Below are positions 61,102-64,000 of a stretch of DNA of 64,000 bases, piece after piece. The notes under the pieces were generated by a model. It had not been told where the DNA came from, did not search any database, and worked only from the letters and a program-made list of their open reading frames with translations. The stretch's first letter is position 1. Every line of letters starts with the position of its first letter. Made by a program: the position numbers and the translations under genes. The stretch is from Onstottus_B arcticum (GTDB lineage Bacteria; Acidobacteriota; Blastocatellia; UBA7656): contig JBBPIE010000006.1 of the NCBI GenBank assembly GCA_038040485.1, forward strand, positions 203,126 through 267,125, written 5' to 3'.

Positions 61102-61572
61102 TTGCACACGAACCACGAGTGGACGCGAGGCGAGCATACAATCAGCACCGACACAGGGCGGCTCGACCTTGAAGTCATCCACCAATTCTTGACCGGGTCT
61201 TATTGGGCGGCCGGCGTTCCACGCGAAGTGGTGCAGCGCTCAATAGAGCATTCGCTTCCGTTTGGGCTCTACAACCGCGATCGCCAAATCGGATTTGCCC
61301 GAGTCGTCACGGACTACGCGACGTTTGCTTATCTGGCCGACGTGTTCGTGCTTGACGAGTTTCGCGGCGAGGGCCTGGGCAAGTGGCTGATCGAGGTTGT
61401 GACAACACACCCGGAGTTGAGTGGGCTTCGAAGGTGGATGCTTGCGACGCGCGACGCTCACGGTCTTTATGGGAAATCCGGTTTTGTTGAGTTGGGTCAG
61501 CCGGAACGCTGGATGGAAAAGCACGCCCCGAATGCTTACTCGAACTCAGACCCGATCAGCGAATCACCTTGA
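61102..61572 (+). CDS. GNAT family N-acetyltransferase
   Basis: A 156-residue single-domain GNAT. The acetyl-CoA-binding motif A lies around YLADVFVLDEFRGEGLGKWL (R-G-x-G-x-G/K form). The later ATRDAHGLYGKSGFVELG segment is the typical motif-B strand with the catalytic Tyr. The substrate is unknown. TTG at 61102 has GGAGG about 4 bases upstream and is supported as the start. Confidence 0.9.
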   Translation: MHTNHEWTRGEHTISTDTGRLDLEVIHQFLTGSYWAAGVPREVVQRSIEHSLPFGLYNRDRQIGFARVVTDYATFAYLADVFVLDEFRGEGLGKWLIEVVTTHPELSGLRRWMLATRDAHGLYGKSGFVELGQPERWMEKHAPNAYSNSDPISESP

Positions 61573-61658
61573 GCTTCAGCCGTGCCGGCGAGGCGCGCGA
61601 CTAGAGGGCGCAGCGGCTGGTTCGTTCAGGTAACGACAACCGTCAAGTTCAATTTCCT

Positions 61659-62777
61659 ATGTCATCGCGAGCCGCAAACGAAATAGAAGCCGAACGCGAG
61701 AGCTACTCTTCCGTGGCACTGGATCGAGACGAGTTAGTCCGCCTTCTAAGCGAAGCTAGCGTCGCAGGGGACTTCGCCTCCCTGAAAGCGAGAATCGTTG
61801 AGGTCAAAGCGCTGACCAGCAACTCGGAGCTTAAACGCCAGCCGGCCGACTATGGGTTGAACGGCAACGCTATCCACCTGCGCAGAGACGTGCTCGCGTC
61901 GGAGCTCGACCAGATACTTGAAGCGCAAACCATCGAGCGAGCCCGCTACTACGTGAAGCGCCTCGAACGCGGCGTGAATAAGGTCAAGACCAGCAAGCTG
62001 AACGACATCAATCTCCACCGCTGGAAAGAGTACCCGGACGTCATCACCGACAGCCTTTGGGTCTTGCCCAAACGCGACACCGCGGGTGCGCACCTCGCCT
62101 GGTACTGGGGCAATTTCATCCCGCAGATTCCGCATCAACTCATGCTGCGCTATACGAAGAAGGGCGACTGCGTGCTGGACCCGTTTCTCGGAAGCGGAAC
62201 GACGTTGATCGAGTGCCGGAGCCTCGGAAGAAACGGCATCGGTGTCGAGTTGAACCCGGAAGTCGCGCGAGAGGCGGGCGCGCTGATCGAAAAAGAGCCC
62301 AATCGATACTCGGTTGAAACCCGCGTGGTGACCGGCAACTCGCGGAGCTTGGATTTGCGCCCGACACTCGGTGAACTCGGCGTCCAGCAAGTCCAGCTCT
62401 TGATTATGCACCCGCCCTATCATGACATCATCAGGTTTTCCGAAGACCACGCGGACCTTTCCTCGGCAGAAACCACCGAAGACTTCTTGAAGATGTTTGG
62501 CGCAGTTGTCGACAACACGACTCCGCTTCTCGAGAAGGGAAGGTACTTTGCTCTGGTGATCGGCGACAAATATGAAAAGGGTGAATGGGTGCCGTTGGGC
62601 TTCTACTGCATGAACGAAGTCTTGAAGAGAGACTACTCGTTGAAGAGCATCGTCGTTAAGAACTTCGACGAAACGCGAGCTAAGCGGGATCAGAAACAGT
62701 TGTGGCGATACCGCGCGCTGGTCGGCGGCTTCTACATTTTCAAACACGAGTACATCTTTCTTTTTCGGAAGCGATGA
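61659..62777 (+). CDS. Orphan amino-DNA methyltransferase
   Basis: A 372-residue enzyme. The helical N-terminus of about 120 residues is not recognised. The catalytic part has motif I DPFLGSGTTLIE (174-185), motif II-like GIGVELNPE (193-201) and motif IV MHPPYHDII (250-258), a variant of the TSPPY motif of N6-adenine or N4-cytosine methylases. Motif I comes before motif IV. No nuclease gene is adjacent, so it is probably a solitary enzyme in regulation or a relic of a phage or restriction system. It is not part of the type I system at 1-7.5 kb. Confidence 0.85.
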   Translation: MSSRAANEIEAERESYSSVALDRDELVRLLSEASVAGDFASLKARIVEVKALTSNSELKRQPADYGLNGNAIHLRRDVLASELDQILEAQTIERARYYVKRLERGVNKVKTSKLNDINLHRWKEYPDVITDSLWVLPKRDTAGAHLAWYWGNFIPQIPHQLMLRYTKKGDCVLDPFLGSGTTLIECRSLGRNGIGVELNPEVAREAGALIEKEPNRYSVETRVVTGNSRSLDLRPTLGELGVQQVQLLIMHPPYHDIIRFSEDHADLSSAETTEDFLKMFGAVVDNTTPLLEKGRYFALVIGDKYEKGEWVPLGFYCMNEVLKRDYSLKSIVVKNFDETRAKRDQKQLWRYRALVGGFYIFKHEYIFLFRKR

Positions 62778-62848
62778 GGAGTTCTCCGGACGGCTACGGG
62801 TAAGAGTGAATACCCGTTATCGCGTACAGGAGAATCCAGGAGGGGTTG

Positions 62849-63340
62849 ATGCGCGGAGTCATTCGCCTGCTACTGACCGGCTTTGTCATTCTCGCAGTAG
62901 CTCCGGCTGCGTCGCTGGGCCAGACTGGTAGCAGCAAGACAGCGCCCTGCGAGAGCGGGCAAAGCGCGCCGAGTTTCTCAGTGGCGGGCACCAGCGAGGA
63001 GAAAGCCAGGACCTTTCTTGTTGCGCTACAGAAGGCCGTGGCTTCTGACGATCGGCGGAAGGTGGCGTCAATGATCCGCTATCCGATAATCGCTCAGGCC
63101 GGGGGCCGTAACGTACGCATCAAAACACCTGCTTCCCTTGTCGCCTCCTACGAACTGATCTTTACAGCGCCGCTCAGGAAGATCATCGCGGAAGCGCGAA
63201 CGGAGTGCCTGTTTACGAACTGGAAAGGTGTCATGATCCATGACGGCGAGATATGGATGGGCGCTCGAAGGACGGGTGCTCTCCAGATCATCACGATCAA
63301 TGGCGTCGCGGGCGAAGAGCGGCGCTTAAAGCCGCAGTAA
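62849..63340 (+). CDS. Small secreted protein of unknown function
   Basis: A 163-residue protein with a signal peptide (MRGVIRLLLTGFVILAVAPA, cut near SLGQ). The mature part has one Cys near the start and one later (ECLFTNWKG), and a fold that may be NTF2-like: EEKARTFLVALQKAVASDDR, then KVASMIRYPIIA and GEIWMGARRTGALQIITING. GGAGG 5 bases before ATG 62849 decides the start. A 38-base direct repeat follows directly. Confidence 0.7.
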   Translation: MRGVIRLLLTGFVILAVAPAASLGQTGSSKTAPCESGQSAPSFSVAGTSEEKARTFLVALQKAVASDDRRKVASMIRYPIIAQAGGRNVRIKTPASLVASYELIFTAPLRKIIAEARTECLFTNWKGVMIHDGEIWMGARRTGALQIITINGVAGEERRLKPQ

Positions 63341-63422
63341 GATTCGGTCGGGCCGCGTAGCGGCTACCTATCGATAGAAACGCAGCAGTAAGATTCGGTC
63401 GGGCCGCGTAGCGGCTACCTAT
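63334..63422. repeat. 38-base direct repeat
   Basis: GCAGTAAGATTCGGTCGGGC and the next 18 bases occur at 63334-63371 and again, exactly, at 63385-63422, with a 51-base period. Each unit contains the hairpin GCCGCGTAGCGGC. The first copy overlaps the stop of the upstream gene. Confidence 0.95.
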
Positions 63423-63454
63423 GGATTAATGAGTGCTTTGAGGAGGCAATACGA

Positions 63455-63928
63455 ATGAACCGAATCCTTTCACCTGCGATCATCGTCCTGATGCTGGCGG
63501 TTGGCTTGCACGCGCAGACCGCGCCCGACGCCGGCGAACTGACCAGGCTGCTGAAAGAGTTTCTTGACGGGGCTTCGCGAAACGACGCCGTGGTGCACGA
63601 CCGTTTCTGGGCCGAGGATCTGATCTACACCGGCTCCTCCGGACGGCGTAGAGGCAAGGCTGACGTCATGCGCGACGTGCGCTCAGCGCTTGCGCCGAAG
63701 CCCGGAGATCCGACGACTACTTACACTGCCGAAGACCTTCACATCCAGCAGTACGGCGATACCGCAATCGTCGCTTTTCGATTGGTCGGCACGACGAAGA
63801 GCGATGGGAAAACCGAGGTCGCCAGCTATTTGAACACCGGCACCTTTCTAAAGCGCAAAGGCAAGTGGCAGGTGGTGAGCTGGCAGGCGACCAGGATGGC
63901 CCGCCCGGAAGATGATGTCAAGAAATGA
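63455..63928 (+). CDS. Secreted NTF2-like (DUF4440/SnoaL) protein
   Basis: A 157-residue protein with a signal peptide (MNRILSPAIIVLMLAVGLHA). The rest is a DUF4440/NTF2-like fold: LTRLLKEFLDGASRNDAVVH, FWAEDLIYTGSSGRRRGKAD, then IQQYGDTAIVAFRLVGTT and GTFLKRKGKWQVVSWQATRM. These folds bind small ligands or act as enzymes, but no catalytic residues can be named. AGGAGG lies 8 bases before the ATG. A terminator follows at 63963. Confidence 0.88.
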   Translation: MNRILSPAIIVLMLAVGLHAQTAPDAGELTRLLKEFLDGASRNDAVVHDRFWAEDLIYTGSSGRRRGKADVMRDVRSALAPKPGDPTTTYTAEDLHIQQYGDTAIVAFRLVGTTKSDGKTEVASYLNTGTFLKRKGKWQVVSWQATRMARPEDDVKK

Positions 63929-63962
63929 TGTCACTGAGCGGTGTTTTAATCTGATTTGGAGT

Positions 63963-63984
63963 GCGGCGACTTGTCGCCGCTTTT
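63963..63984 (+). terminator. Rho-independent terminator
   Basis: GCGGCGA-CTTG-TCGCCGC (63963-63980) forms a perfect 7-base stem with a 4-base loop, followed by TTTT. It would end the transcript of the NTF2-like gene. Confidence 0.8.
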
Positions 63985-64000
63985 CGTGATCCAAATGAGA

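Noticed and set aside
61746..62747. Minus-strand frame of 333 codons opposite the DNA methyltransferase
   Set aside because: The plus strand carries the DPFLGSGTT and HPPY motifs; the reverse frame is a codon-bias shadow.
1..64000. tRNA or rRNA genes and integration sites
   Set aside because: No cloverleaf, rRNA segment or integrase was recognised on either strand by eye; a tRNA scan would be needed to be certain.

Overview
The window looks like chromosome of a GC-rich Gram-negative bacterium, most likely an Acidobacteriota member (class Blastocatellia is a reasonable guess). This is inferred from the combined gene families: a very long BNR/Asp-box (VPS10-like) secreted protein, a TPR-CHAT protease beside a secreted subtilisin, a subtilisin with a hexapeptide tail, DUF5666 repeats, a leftover of a TonB receptor C-terminus, Uma2-type nucleases, an HD-GYP/GGDEF protein, and many dispersed palindromic intergenic repeats. 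No rRNA, tRNA, CRISPR array, integrase or transposase gene was found.

Left part (1-7.5 kb): one minus-strand defence operon, hsdR - small membrane protein of unknown family - hsdM - hsdS - HipA-like kinase - DUF3037. The last gene is cut by the window edge. Several junctions overlap by 4 bases (ATGA), so the six genes are probably translated as a unit. From 7.7 to 23.4 kb come an ATP-grasp ligase, the VPS10-like protein, a MazF-type toxin-antitoxin pair lying between that gene and a broken copy of its 5' end, a DUF488-like protein, a Uma2 nuclease, a MarR regulator followed by a large DUF2339 membrane protein and a tiny basic protein, a zinc-finger/SpoIIE phosphatase fusion, and a ThDP enzyme with a coiled-coil gene. 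Part of this last pair has been duplicated and has decayed.

Middle (23.5-42.6 kb): a secreted DUF5666 repeat protein, then a plus-strand cluster of a zinc-finger (anti-sigma-like) protein, a TPR-CHAT protease and a secreted S8 protease. Both protease genes carry frame breaks. Next come an AT-richer secreted calcium-loop protein, ExbD, RibD reductase, QueD, an HD-GYP/GAF/GGDEF signalling protein, a second S8 protease, QueE, FabI and an M28 peptidase with a PDZ domain.

Right part (42.8-64 kb): a cytochrome P450, a dicarboxylate/glutamate-type symporter, an OB-fold lipoprotein, a GT39-like membrane protein, a class V aminotransferase, an asparaginase, a ComEA-like lipoprotein, a second Uma2 protein, a Schlafen-type ATP-binding protein, a LytS/LytTR two-component pair, a secreted JAMM-like protein, a TonB receptor remnant, PilZ, PdxH, YbaK, a BTAD regulator, a GNAT acetyltransferase, an orphan DNA methyltransferase and two small secreted proteins.

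The intergenic spaces are unusually rich in repeats. There are several families of long inverted repeats shared between distant sites, and four sites where a 7-base unit is repeated in tandem, three of them with an inverted partner. The most interesting candidates are the extended type I restriction operon, the CHAT/subtilisin cluster and the heptamer repeats.
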